Source: Variovorax paradoxus
GTDB taxonomy: Bacteria > Pseudomonadota > Gammaproteobacteria > Burkholderiales > Burkholderiaceae_C
Direction: 5' to 3'
Assembly (NCBI RefSeq): GCF_009498455.1
Contig: NZ_CP045644.1
Span: 4,405,001 to 4,469,000, forward strand
DNA: 64,000 nucleotides
Position numbers and translations under genes: made by a program. The notes beneath the pieces were generated by a model. That model did not search any database. It was not told the DNA's origin and saw nothing but the letters and a program-made list of their open reading frames with translations. Below are positions 1-9,142 of this stretch, one piece after another. Within the stretch, counting starts at the first letter, position 1. Each line of letters starts with the position of its first letter.

Positions 1-2
1 GC

Positions 3-3000
3 GTGAGCGCCAACCACAAGGGCAGCCTCTCGGTCTACCAGTCGCAGGGTGCGTACGAAGCCGGCAAGGGCTACGCCTACAGCGGCGGCAACCTGAACAT
101 CTTCTCGCCCCTGCTGACGGGCGAGGCGGGCTCGGTGAACCGCATCACGGCGGGCGGCGCGTTGCGCGTGGCCGCACCCGCGGGCGCGCCGGCGGCGGCC
201 ACCGGCGATGCGGCGCTGGGCGCCGAACTGAGCCTGCGCGGACGCGACGTGACGCTCGACACCGCCGTGGCGCTGCCCAGCGGCAAGCTCACCGTGAGCG
301 CCGAACGCGACCTCACGCTGACCGATCGCGCGGTGCTCGACCTGTCGGGCCGCACGGTGGCGTTCAACGACGTGAGCAAGTACAGCGCCGGCGGCGACGT
401 GGTGCTCGAAAGCCTGCACGGCAACCTGCGGCAGGCGGCGGGCTCGGTGATCGACATGTCGGCGCAGAACAACCGCGCGGGCACGCTGAAGGCGATGGCG
501 CTCGACGATCCCGGCGGCGCGGGAGGCACCGTCGACCTGCAGGGCCGCATCCTCGGCGCGAGCGGCGGCCACTACGACGCGGGCGGCACGCGCGTGCCGT
601 TCCTGGCGGGCAGCGTGGAAGTGCGCGCGCGGCAACTCGGCGACGCCGAGTTTGCGGCGCTCAACCAGCGGCTGAACGACGGCGGCGTGTTCGGCGCGCG
701 CAGCTTCCAGCTGCGCCAGGGCGACCTTGCCATCGGCGACGGCCTGAAGGCCGGCGAGGTGAACGTGTCGCTCGACAACGGCAGCCTCACCGTCACGGGC
801 ACCATCGATGCGAGCGGCGAGCGCGTGGGGCGCATCAGCCTCGCGGCAAAGCACCACCTCACGCTGGCCGGCAGCGCGGTGCTCGACGCGCACGGCCGCA
901 CGCTGCGCGTGGACAGCCACGGCCAGATCATCGATTCGCCGAACCGCGCAATGGTCGACCTCACGTCGAACGACGGGCAGCTCACGCTGGCCTCGGGTTC
1001 GCGCATCGACCTGCGCCACGGCACCGACGCCAAGGTGGGCGGCGAGCCGGGCCAGAACGATGGCAAGGCGCGCGGCACGCTGGAACTCAACGCGGGCCGC
1101 ACCGGCGAGACCGTCGGCGACCTCCGCATCGACGCCAGCGGCAACATCGCCATCGACGGCGCGCGCTCCATTGCCGTGAACGGCATGTGGCGCTACGACG
1201 ATGCGCGCTTCGGCACCGACGCCGCGGCCACCGGCCGGCCCTACCAGGTCATCGACCAGGCGTACCTCGACGCCAAGCACCTGCAGAGCACGGCCTTCAT
1301 CGACCATGCGCTGGCCAACGGCGCGCTGATGAACGGCAAGCTCGCCGGCCTGAACAACGCGCGCTATGCCGACGCCTTTCACCTGCGCCCCGGTGTGGAA
1401 ATCGTCAGCAAGACAGCCGACGGCGGCCTGGTGGTGCTGGGCGACATCGACCTGTCGGGCTACCGCTATGCGAGCGCCAATCCGCACACGCCAAAGACCG
1501 GCGTGTACGGTTCGGGCGAGGTCGGCGCGTTGGCGATTCGCGCGGGCGGCAACCTCGACATCTTCGGCAGCATCAACGACGGCTTCGCGCCGCCGCCCGC
1601 CACGCAGGACGACGGCGGCTGGCTGCTGTTGCCCGGCGTGAACCTGCTGCGCGGCGACACCGTGCTGCCGCGCGGCGGCGTGGTGCTCGCCGACGGCACG
1701 ACCTTCGAGGGCGGTGCCGGCACGCTCAACTACGACCTGCCGATCAAGTCGACGCTCTTCGCGGCCGGGCAAGTGATGCCGGTGGCCGGCGTGCTGGCCA
1801 AGGCGCTCGAACTGAAGGTGGGCACGGTGCTGAGTGCCGACGTGCGCAACGCGTCGGGCGCGCTGCTGTTCGCGGCGGGCAGCATCGTCAGCGGCGCCGA
1901 CGTGACGCTGCCGGTGGGCACACGCCTGGGGGCCGGCATGCGCCTGCCGTCGGCGGCCACGCTGTCGGGCGTGGTGTGGCCCAAGGGCGTGCCGCTGCCG
2001 GGCAACGGCAAGAAGTTCGTGCTGAACGGCGCCCTCACGCTGCCGCTGGGCGCGCTGCTGCCGGCCGCCACCAACATCAAGCTGCCCGCCGACGTGACCT
2101 CGGTGAAGCTGCGCCCGGACGGCGCCGGCAGGCTGTGGGCCGCGGCGGCGATGCTGCCCGAAGGCTCGCAGTCGTGGTCGCTGCGGCTGGTGGCGGGGGC
2201 GGACCTGAACGCGGCGGACAACCGCATCGTGCAGGTGCATCCGGCGGCGGGCCAGGGCGACCTGCGGCTGGCGGACAGCCACTACGGCATGTTCGGCAAG
2301 CTGTTGCCACCGAAAGGCGGATTCGGTTGGTCTGCGCAAGCGGTCGAGGAACTGTCCTGGAGCGGGATCACCGTCAAGGTAGGCGACCCTGTCGATCCGG
2401 CCATCGTGGGCGACGTGGAGTCCTTCTGCAAGGACGTGCCGGACTATTGCGTGTCCAACAGCAAGCCTGAATACGCGATGGTCCCCGGCAGCACACGCTT
2501 CAGCGTGGTGCGCACCGGCGCGGCCGATCTCGACCTGCTGGCCGCTGGCAACCTGCGCATGGATTCGCTGTTCGGCGTGTACACCGCCGGCGCCTCGTCG
2601 CAGGCCACGCATGCCGGCGACCCCTACAACCTGTCGCGCGCGGTAGGCGCCAACGGCACGGTGCTCAACGACGCGAACGGCGGCTACGAGAAGTTCGTCG
2701 ACGGCGGCGCGCAGAACCTGGCACGCGCCTGGTACCCGGCCTCCGGGGGCAACCTGACGCTCCAGGCTGGCGGCGACCTGACCGGCGACATGACGCTGAT
2801 CGCCGGGGGCACGGGCTCGAGGCGACCGAATCCCGCCGACAAGGGCTTCAGCAGCGGCGCCATCGGCAACTGGCTGTGGCGCCAGGGCACGGGCGAGAGC
2901 CTCGGTGGCGGGCAGGACCAGCCCGCGGCGTGGTGGATCAACTTCGGCTCCTATGTCGGCGCGAACGGAGCGGCCGACACCTTGCTCGGCTTCACCGGCT

Positions 3001-5870
3001 TCGGCACGCTGGGCGGCGGTGACCTGCGCGTGGACGTGGGCGGCAACGCAGGCCTGCTGGCGCGGCGCGGCGCCAGGATCGATTCGTCCACCGACAGCCG
3101 GCGCAGCCAGGGCCTCGTGCTGGCGGTGGGCGGCACCGGCCGCGTGGCGGCCGACGGCCGCCTGAGCCTCACGGGTGGCGGCGACGTGCAGGTGCGCGTG
3201 GGCGGCGCCTTCAATCCGTTGGACACCCCCTTCGTCCAAGGCGCCGGCGGCGACGTGGACGCCGGGCTCAACGGCCTCATCGTCAACCTCCGGGGCGACG
3301 TGCAGCTGCAGGCCGGCACCCTGGGCAGCCTGCCCCTGGTCTACGGCCTGTACGCCCGGTCGCAGTCGCCCCGCGAAACCCGCGCCTACGACCTGTACAC
3401 CGCGACCCGCGGCATGGCGCAAGGCGGCATCGTGCTGGCGCCGGGCGATGCGAACTACACGCTCGCCACGCGGGGCGACCTGGTGGTCAAGGGCGTGATC
3501 GACCCGACGCGCGTGGACCTCGCCAATGCCACGCCGTTCAGCGCCAATGGCCTGGCGGGACAAGGCCAGAGCTGGTTCACCCTGTGGACGCCGCACACCG
3601 CCATCGGCCTTTTCAGCACGGGCGGCAACCTGGTGCCGGTGGCGGGCGGCTGGGGCCTGCCCGTCACCGACTCGGCCTTCGTGGTCCCCTCGATCCTGAG
3701 CGCGGTGGCCGCCAGCGGCAGCTTGTTCTACGGCGATGCGGCGACCTTCCAGAACACCGGCACGGGCACGCCGCTGGTGCTGGCGCCGTCAGCCCGTGGC
3801 GCGCTCGAGTTCCTGGCCAGCGACTCGATCTATGCGGGCGGCAACACCGTGAGCCCATCGGGCGCGGCCGCCTCGGCGCTGGCGACGCCGTGGCGCCCGG
3901 CCTTCCAGGGCACGATCGGCGACGGCACGGTGCTCGGCAACCTGTCGGGTGGCAACAACCTGGACGGCGGCGGCATGCGCCCGCTGTTCGCCTTCGGCCC
4001 CGACACGGTGTCGGGTGAAGCGGTGGGCACGCAGCCGGCGCGCTTCTACGCCGTGCATGGCGACCTGGTCGGCGTGAGCAGCGGGCGCATCCTGCGCTTC
4101 GGGCCTGACGACGCGACGCGTGCCGGCCAGACCTGGTACGAAGGCGCGCAGCCGGTGTGGATGCGGGCCGGGCGCGACATCGTCGCGAGCGGCACGCCCG
4201 TCGGGCAGACCGAGCCCTCGAGCGGCCTGGCGCAGACCTACTTCGAGAGCAGCGGCAACCTGTTCGCGCACCAGAAGCCGGGCGACATCTCGGTGGTCTC
4301 GGCAGGCCGCGACATCCTGTTCAGCACCTTCAACGTGGCCGGCCCCGGCACGCTGGAGATCACGGCGGGCCGCGACATCCGCATGGAGAACAAGGCCTCG
4401 GTCAGCAGCCTCGGCGCGGTGGTGCCGGGCGACAGCCGGCCCGGGGCGGGCATTGCGATGCTGGCCGGCGTGGGCTCAAGCGGGCCCGACTACAGGGGCT
4501 TCGCGCAGCGCTACCTGGACCCGGCCAACCTCATGCAAAGCGGCCAGCCGCTGGCCGACCAGGCCGGCAAGGTGGTGAAGAACTACAACGGCACGCTCAC
4601 GCTGGGCGACTGGCTGCGCGCCGAGCATGGCTACAGCGGCGACGAGAACGGCGCGGCGGCGTGGATGGCGCAACGCCAGGCCAGCCTCGACGCGGACACC
4701 GGCACGCCGCGCCGCGCGCTCGCCAACGACTACCGCCAGGCGAGCCAGTTGTACCTGGTGAACTGGCTCCAGGCCTCGCAGGGCTACAGCGGCAACGGCG
4801 GTGCACAGGAGGCGCTCGTCTTCTTCAACGCACTGCCGTCCGAGCAGCAGCGCAGCTACCTGCGCGGCGTGTACTTCGCTGAGCTGAAGGCGGGCGGCCG
4901 CGAATACAACGACGAGGCCGGTGTGCGCTACGGCAGCTACCTGCGCGGACGCAACGCCATCGCGTCGCTGTTTCCGGGTACCAGCTACAGGGGCGACATC
5001 ACGCTGTTCGGTTCGGCCGGCGTCAACACGCTGTTCGGCGGCGACATCGCGATGCTCACGCCGGGCGGGCGCCAGGTGTTCGGCATCGAGGGCACGGCGC
5101 CCCAGGCCGTGGGCACGCTGATTCCGGGCGTCATCACGCAGGGCGCGGGCGACATCTCGCTCTACGCATTGGGCAGCATCCTGCTGGGCCAGAGCCGGAT
5201 CATGACCACCTTCGGCGGCAGCGTGCTGGGCTGGTCGGCCGAGGGCGACATCAACGCGGGCCGCGGCTCGAAAACCACCGTGGTCTACACGCCGCCCAAG
5301 CGCGTGTACGACCGCTGGGGCAACGTGGTGCTGTCGTCGGACGTGCCGAGCACGGGCGCGGGCATTGCCACGCTGAACCCGATTCCCGAAGTGCCGGCCG
5401 GCGACATCGACCTGATCGCGCCGCTGGGCACCATCGACGCGGGCGAGGCCGGCATCCGCGTGTCGGGCAACGTGAACCTGGCGGCGCTGCAGGTCGTGAA
5501 CGCCGCCAACGTGGCGGTGCAGGGCAAGAGCACGGGGCTGCCGGTGGTGACGTCGGTGAACGTCGGCGCGCTGGCCAACGCCAGCGCCGCGGCGTCGCAG
5601 GCCACGGCGGCGGCGCAGGACGTGATGCAGCGCGAACGCGCGGCGGCGCGCCAGAGCCTGCCGTCGGTGTTCTCGGTGCGCGTGCTGGGCTTCGGCAACG
5701 AGCCCGCGTCCGGCGCGCCCGAAGCGCCGGAAATGCGCCGCAAGCCGGCGGAGCAGGCGAGCTACGACCCGTCGGGGTTCGTGCAGATGGTCGGGCACGG
5801 TGCGCTCACCGACGCGCAACTCGCCCGTCTGAACGAGTCCGAACGGCGCGGCCTGCCGCGCGGCCGTTGA
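3..5870 (+). CDS. Filamentous haemagglutinin family protein, C-terminal part (5' truncated by window edge)
   Basis: This is the distal 1955 codons of a very large, glycine- and aspartate-rich secreted protein. The frame is open to the left edge, so the true start, signal sequence and two-partner-secretion (TPS) domain are outside the window. The body repeats short beta-strand units such as GGNL, AGRDI and GGDV separated by longer inserts, as in beta-helical adhesins. The last ~150 residues become alanine- and glutamine-rich and end in a charged tail, which resembles the DUF3739-type ending of FHA-like proteins. Such proteins are exported by a TpsB outer-membrane partner and act in adhesion or contact. 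An ECF sigma gene begins 13 nt after the stop. The family call is firm; the role is inferred from family only. Confidence 0.85.
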   Translation: MSANHKGSLSVYQSQGAYEAGKGYAYSGGNLNIFSPLLTGEAGSVNRITAGGALRVAAPAGAPAAATGDAALGAELSLRGRDVTLDTAVALPSGKLTVSAERDLTLTDRAVLDLSGRTVAFNDVSKYSAGGDVVLESLHGNLRQAAGSVIDMSAQNNRAGTLKAMALDDPGGAGGTVDLQGRILGASGGHYDAGGTRVPFLAGSVEVRARQLGDAEFAALNQRLNDGGVFGARSFQLRQGDLAIGDGLKAGEVNVSLDNGSLTVTGTIDASGERVGRISLAAKHHLTLAGSAVLDAHGRTLRVDSHGQIIDSPNRAMVDLTSNDGQLTLASGSRIDLRHGTDAKVGGEPGQNDGKARGTLELNAGRTGETVGDLRIDASGNIAIDGARSIAVNGMWRYDDARFGTDAAATGRPYQVIDQAYLDAKHLQSTAFIDHALANGALMNGKLAGLNNARYADAFHLRPGVEIVSKTADGGLVVLGDIDLSGYRYASANPHTPKTGVYGSGEVGALAIRAGGNLDIFGSINDGFAPPPATQDDGGWLLLPGVNLLRGDTVLPRGGVVLADGTTFEGGAGTLNYDLPIKSTLFAAGQVMPVAGVLAKALELKVGTVLSADVRNASGALLFAAGSIVSGADVTLPVGTRLGAGMRLPSAATLSGVVWPKGVPLPGNGKKFVLNGALTLPLGALLPAATNIKLPADVTSVKLRPDGAGRLWAAAAMLPEGSQSWSLRLVAGADLNAADNRIVQVHPAAGQGDLRLADSHYGMFGKLLPPKGGFGWSAQAVEELSWSGITVKVGDPVDPAIVGDVESFCKDVPDYCVSNSKPEYAMVPGSTRFSVVRTGAADLDLLAAGNLRMDSLFGVYTAGASSQATHAGDPYNLSRAVGANGTVLNDANGGYEKFVDGGAQNLARAWYPASGGNLTLQAGGDLTGDMTLIAGGTGSRRPNPADKGFSSGAIGNWLWRQGTGESLGGGQDQPAAWWINFGSYVGANGAADTLLGFTGFGTLGGGDLRVDVGGNAGLLARRGARIDSSTDSRRSQGLVLAVGGTGRVAADGRLSLTGGGDVQVRVGGAFNPLDTPFVQGAGGDVDAGLNGLIVNLRGDVQLQAGTLGSLPLVYGLYARSQSPRETRAYDLYTATRGMAQGGIVLAPGDANYTLATRGDLVVKGVIDPTRVDLANATPFSANGLAGQGQSWFTLWTPHTAIGLFSTGGNLVPVAGGWGLPVTDSAFVVPSILSAVAASGSLFYGDAATFQNTGTGTPLVLAPSARGALEFLASDSIYAGGNTVSPSGAAASALATPWRPAFQGTIGDGTVLGNLSGGNNLDGGGMRPLFAFGPDTVSGEAVGTQPARFYAVHGDLVGVSSGRILRFGPDDATRAGQTWYEGAQPVWMRAGRDIVASGTPVGQTEPSSGLAQTYFESSGNLFAHQKPGDISVVSAGRDILFSTFNVAGPGTLEITAGRDIRMENKASVSSLGAVVPGDSRPGAGIAMLAGVGSSGPDYRGFAQRYLDPANLMQSGQPLADQAGKVVKNYNGTLTLGDWLRAEHGYSGDENGAAAWMAQRQASLDADTGTPRRALANDYRQASQLYLVNWLQASQGYSGNGGAQEALVFFNALPSEQQRSYLRGVYFAELKAGGREYNDEAGVRYGSYLRGRNAIASLFPGTSYRGDITLFGSAGVNTLFGGDIAMLTPGGRQVFGIEGTAPQAVGTLIPGVITQGAGDISLYALGSILLGQSRIMTTFGGSVLGWSAEGDINAGRGSKTTVVYTPPKRVYDRWGNVVLSSDVPSTGAGIATLNPIPEVPAGDIDLIAPLGTIDAGEAGIRVSGNVNLAALQVVNAANVAVQGKSTGLPVVTSVNVGALANASAAASQATAAAQDVMQRERAAARQSLPSVFSVRVLGFGNEPASGAPEAPEMRRKPAEQASYDPSGFVQMVGHGALTDAQLARLNESERRGLPRGR

Positions 5871-5883
5871 GCGGCGACACGCC

Positions 5884-6441
5884 ATGTCGCACGCCTGCCT
5901 GCTGCCCCGCGGCGATGCCGCGGGGGTCGCCCCTGCGCCGACGGATGTCCAGCAGCTGCTGGTGGCGCACTACGCGCAGCTGCACCGGCGGCTGTCGATG
6001 CACCTGGGCTGCGCCGACGCCGCCACCGAAAGCCTGCACGATGCCTGGCTGCGCCTGGCCGAGGCCGCCTTCACGGACACCTTGGAGAACCCGGTGGCCT
6101 ACATCTTCCGCGTGGCCTGCAATGCCGCGATGGACCGCCTGCGCGCCGAGCGGCCCTGGCAGTACGCGGGCGAGGCGGACGACACGCTGGCCGAGGTGGC
6201 CGACCACGCGCCGGGGCCCGAACTCATCGCGGAGGCGCGCTCCGACCTGAAGGCGGTCGAACGCGCGATGCAGGGCTTGCCGCACCGCCATCAGGACATC
6301 TTCGTGGCCTTGCGCGTGCACGAGTTGACGCGGCACGAGGTCGCGGTGCGGCACGGGCTGTCGCTGCGGCGGGTGGATTCCACGCTGCGCCAGGCGCTGC
6401 AGCGTTTGCCGGTGGGGCGCTGGTCGGGCCTGCATGTCTGA
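5884..6441 (+). CDS. ECF-type (FecI-like) RNA polymerase sigma factor
   Basis: A 185-residue sigma-70 family protein of the extracytoplasmic function group. Region 2 lies around residues 20-85 and includes the segment ENPVAYIFRVACNAAMDRLR, which recognises the -10 element and core polymerase. Region 4 lies around residues 125-180, with a helix-turn-helix near HEVAVRHGLSLRRVDSTL. The ATG lies 13 nt behind the stop of the haemagglutinin-like gene on the same strand, so the two are probably co-transcribed. FecI-type factors usually pair with a FecR anti-sigma factor; none is visible nearby, but one could lie upstream of the window. What it regulates is unknown; control of the surface protein is a guess from position. 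Confidence 0.85.
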   Translation: MSHACLLPRGDAAGVAPAPTDVQQLLVAHYAQLHRRLSMHLGCADAATESLHDAWLRLAEAAFTDTLENPVAYIFRVACNAAMDRLRAERPWQYAGEADDTLAEVADHAPGPELIAEARSDLKAVERAMQGLPHRHQDIFVALRVHELTRHEVAVRHGLSLRRVDSTLRQALQRLPVGRWSGLHV

Positions 6442-6489
6442 GGCCATGCTTTTGTGGCCGAATGTTTTTGAATTGAAAACAAAAGACCT

Positions 6490-6505
6490 ATGATGAATTC
6501 ATCAT
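6490..6505. promoter_or_regulatory. 16-bp perfect palindrome overlapping a start codon
   Basis: The sequence ATGATGAATTCATCAT is its own reverse complement and includes the first two bases of the start codon of the small gene at 6504. Just upstream (6464-6480) lies an AT-rich imperfect inverted repeat, GTTTTTGAATTGAAAAC. In such a GC-rich genome the pair looks like an operator/promoter region. No binding protein can be named. Confidence 0.4.
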
Positions 6506-6734
6506 GGGCATGGTTCGACTCGATCTCCACCTGCCAGGCGGCTGGACGGGATGGTTCGAACTCACGCGCACGCCGAAGGGCACCTATGCCGGTATCGCGG
6601 CGCTGAGCCTGGACGGCATCACGCGCTGCGCCCTGGTCATCACGCAGCAGCTGTCGTGGGACTCGGCCGTGGCGCGTGCGAACGTGCGCGCGGGACACTT
6701 CGTGCGCCAGTGGACGCCCGAACGCGCGCACTGA
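6504..6734 (+). CDS. Small hypothetical protein (76 aa)
   Basis: I do not recognise a family. The product begins MGMVRLDLHLPGGWTGWFEL and has no signal peptide or membrane segment, so it is probably cytoplasmic. It has a compact mix of hydrophobic and charged residues consistent with a small folded domain. It sits alone between the sigma-factor gene and the phospholipase D gene, behind an AT-rich palindromic promoter region that overlaps its ATG. Its codon usage (GC-rich third positions) matches the neighbouring genes, which supports real coding. Confidence 0.55.
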   Translation: MGMVRLDLHLPGGWTGWFELTRTPKGTYAGIAALSLDGITRCALVITQQLSWDSAVARANVRAGHFVRQWTPERAH

Positions 6735-6872
6735 CCCAGGCATCGGCTGCGCGCCGGCGCGGCGCATGGTAGAAACCGCCACCCGTCGGCGCGGTCATGC
6801 ATCGCGCCGTGCGGCAGCGGCGTTTTTTCACCTTCGCTCCCGTGCCCTTGCTCTCCCCATTTCCTGTCGTTC

Positions 6873-8498
6873 ATGCAGAACCCGTCCCTCCGGGCTGACG
6901 TGCCGCGCGCCCGGTGGTTCGCCTGGCTGCTGTGCAGCCTGGCGATGCTCGTGCTCGCCGGTTGCGCCGGCCTGCCGACCGAGGTGGTGCGCAAGCCCTC
7001 GAGCGCCATCACCGATGGCGCGGACACCGCGCTGGGCCAGCTCGTGCGCGCCGCCGCGCCGCCGGGCGAGCCGCTCAGCGGCTTTCGCCTGCTGCCGATG
7101 CCGCAGTTCTCGCTGCACGCGCGCATCGAGCTGGCGCGCCGCGCGCAGCGCTCCATCGACGTGCAGTACTACCTCGTGCAGAACGACGAGACCGGTCGTT
7201 ACCTGCTGCGCACGCTGCGCGACGCGGCCGACCGCGGCGTGCGCGTGCGGCTTTTGGTGGACGACCTGTACACGGCGGGCGCCGACCCGCTGTTCACCAG
7301 CTTTGCCTCGCACCCGAACGTCGAGGTGCGCCTGTTCAACCCGTTCCCGGCCGGGCGTTCGCGCTTCGGCACCCGCTGGGCGTGGTCGATCCTGGACTTC
7401 GACCGCGTGCACCGCCGCATGCACAACAAGCTGTTCGTGGTCGACAACACGATGGCGGTCATGGGCGGGCGCAACATCGCCAACGAATATTTTTTGCGCG
7501 ACGGCGGCTCGAACTTCATCGACATCGACACGTTGGTGGCCGGCGCCGTGGTGCCCCGGCTGTCGTCGCTGTTCGACATGTACTGGAACAGCCCGTACGT
7601 GTACCCCATCGAGTCGCTGGTGCCGCGCGGCGGCGAGTCGGCGCAGGCGCTGCGCGAGCGTTTCGACCGGCTCACCACGGGGCCCGAGACGCTGCATCCC
7701 GAAGAGCCCGAATCGACCGACCTGCTGGGCAACAACCCGCTGGCCAAGGACCTCAATGCCGGCAAGCTCTCGCTGAGCTGGGCGCGCGCCGAGGCCTATG
7801 CCGACGCGCCCGCCAAGGCGCTGGCGCCCACCGAAGAAGGGCGCGGCCTGCCGGCCGACCAGGCGACCGACAGCGTGCTCTACAACGTGCAGCGCTACCT
7901 GCGCGGCGCGCAGCACGGCGTGCTGCTGACCACGCCTTATCTGATTCCCGGGCGGGGTGGCATGGAGACGATGCAGATCGTGCGCGGCAACGGCGTGGGC
8001 TACACCATCGTCACCAACTCGCTGGCGGCCACCGACGAGTCGCTGGTGCACATCGGCTACCGGCGCTACCGCGCGCAGATGCTGCGCCTGGGCGTGGAGC
8101 TGTACGAGCTGAGCCCCAAGCGCGTGGAGCAGACGAAGCGCTTCGGCATCTACGGTTCGGCCAGTGGGCGGCTGCACGGCAAGTCGGCCGTGATCGACCA
8201 GCAGGTGGTGTTCGTCGGCTCGATGAACTTCGACCCGCGCTCGGCGCTGCACAACACCGAGATCGGCATCTTCATCTTCAGCCCGCAGATCGCGCAGCAG
8301 CTCACGAGCCTGATCGGCTTCATGCGGCTGGACGGCGCCTACCAGCTGCAGCTGGGGCCGCGCGGCGGCATCGAGTGGGTGAGCCCGGCGTCGGGCGACG
8401 GGGCGGACACCATCCTGCACACCGAGCCCGAAACCCATTTCTGGGCCCGCTGGCGGCTGGAGCTGCTGGCGCCGCTGGTGCCCGAAAGCCTGCTGTAA
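6873..8498 (+). CDS. Phospholipase D family lipoprotein (two HKD motifs)
   Basis: A 541-residue PLD-superfamily protein with a cardiolipin-synthase-like layout. The N-terminus has a hydrophobic segment ending in the lipobox LAGC near residues 30-33, so it should be exported and lipid-anchored. Two catalytic HxK motifs are visible: HNKLFVVDN with His184 and Lys186, and HGKSAVIDQ with His435 and Lys437, each followed by a glycine/asparagine-rich stretch (GGRN, GSMNFDPRS). Paired HKD half-sites form one active site that cleaves or transfers phosphodiester bonds. The substrate is not predictable; phospholipid transfer or hydrolysis in the envelope is most likely. Its end lies 12 nt from the convergent NlpD-like gene. 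Confidence 0.88.
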   Translation: MQNPSLRADVPRARWFAWLLCSLAMLVLAGCAGLPTEVVRKPSSAITDGADTALGQLVRAAAPPGEPLSGFRLLPMPQFSLHARIELARRAQRSIDVQYYLVQNDETGRYLLRTLRDAADRGVRVRLLVDDLYTAGADPLFTSFASHPNVEVRLFNPFPAGRSRFGTRWAWSILDFDRVHRRMHNKLFVVDNTMAVMGGRNIANEYFLRDGGSNFIDIDTLVAGAVVPRLSSLFDMYWNSPYVYPIESLVPRGGESAQALRERFDRLTTGPETLHPEEPESTDLLGNNPLAKDLNAGKLSLSWARAEAYADAPAKALAPTEEGRGLPADQATDSVLYNVQRYLRGAQHGVLLTTPYLIPGRGGMETMQIVRGNGVGYTIVTNSLAATDESLVHIGYRRYRAQMLRLGVELYELSPKRVEQTKRFGIYGSASGRLHGKSAVIDQQVVFVGSMNFDPRSALHNTEIGIFIFSPQIAQQLTSLIGFMRLDGAYQLQLGPRGGIEWVSPASGDGADTILHTEPETHFWARWRLELLAPLVPESLL

Positions 8499-8510
8499 CG
8501 GCTTTTACGT

Positions 8511-9020
8511 TTACTGCTGCAAACGGCCGTTGAGGTACGGCTCGGGATCGACGGCGGTGCCGTTCTTGCGGATCTCGAAGTGCAGCTTCACGCGGTCGGA
8601 TTCGCTGTTGCCCATTTCGGCGATCTTCTGGCCCTGGCGCACCACGGTGCCTTCCTTCACGAGGATGGTCCTGGCGTGCGCGTAGGCCGTGAGGAAGGTC
8701 TCGTTGTGCTTCACGATGACCATGTTGCCGTAGGAGCGAAGTTCGCCCCCTACGTACACCACGCGGCCGTCGGCCGAGGCCACGATGGGGTCGCCCAGGT
8801 TGCCCGCGATGTCCAGGCCCTTGTTGCGCACGCCGTCGAAGCGGCCCACGGTGGTGCCGGCGGCGGGGCGGATGAAGAGTGCCTGGCGCGGCGGCTGCGG
8901 CGTGGCACTGGGCCCCGGAACAGGCTGCTGCGGCCCGGGTCCGGGCGTGGTGCAGGCGGCAATGCCACCAGCCACGAGGAGCGTGGCGGCGGTACGTAAA
9001 ACAAAAGTCTGAAGGTGCAT
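8511..9020 (-). CDS. NlpD-like LytM (M23) lipoprotein, probably catalytically inactive
   Basis: A 169-residue protein with a signal ending in an AAC lipobox (around residues 21-23), a short Pro/Gln-rich linker and a C-terminal LytM domain (about 60-165). The domain closely follows NlpD: KGLDIAG, ADGRVVYVG, YGNMVIVKH, AYAHAR, LHFEIR. The first zinc-ligand motif HxxxD of active M23 peptidases reads KGLDIAG, so the ligand histidine is missing, as in NlpD and EnvC. Those proteins do not cut peptidoglycan but activate AmiC-type amidases during cell separation. Activation of an amidase is therefore the likely role here. The LysM domain present in full NlpD is absent. Confidence 0.85.
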   Translation of the reverse strand: MHLQTFVLRTAATLLVAGGIAACTTPGPGPQQPVPGPSATPQPPRQALFIRPAAGTTVGRFDGVRNKGLDIAGNLGDPIVASADGRVVYVGGELRSYGNMVIVKHNETFLTAYAHARTILVKEGTVVRQGQKIAEMGNSESDRVKLHFEIRKNGTAVDPEPYLNGRLQQ

Positions 9021-9142
9021 GACGCTGTTGGAACGGATTCGTTGCGGAGGGTTCCGTCGACGGCCGAATCCGCTGCGCAGACCGGCTGGACGATGCTAGC
9101 AAACTCGCGCGCCGTGCCCTTCAGCAGCCCTTCAGCGGCCTG

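Noticed and set aside
4476..5885. A 469-codon open frame antisense to the haemagglutinin-like gene.
   Set aside because: Its composition (Arg, Ala, His, Val rich, no domain) is that of a GC-rich shadow frame; the sense strand has clear repeats and coding signal.
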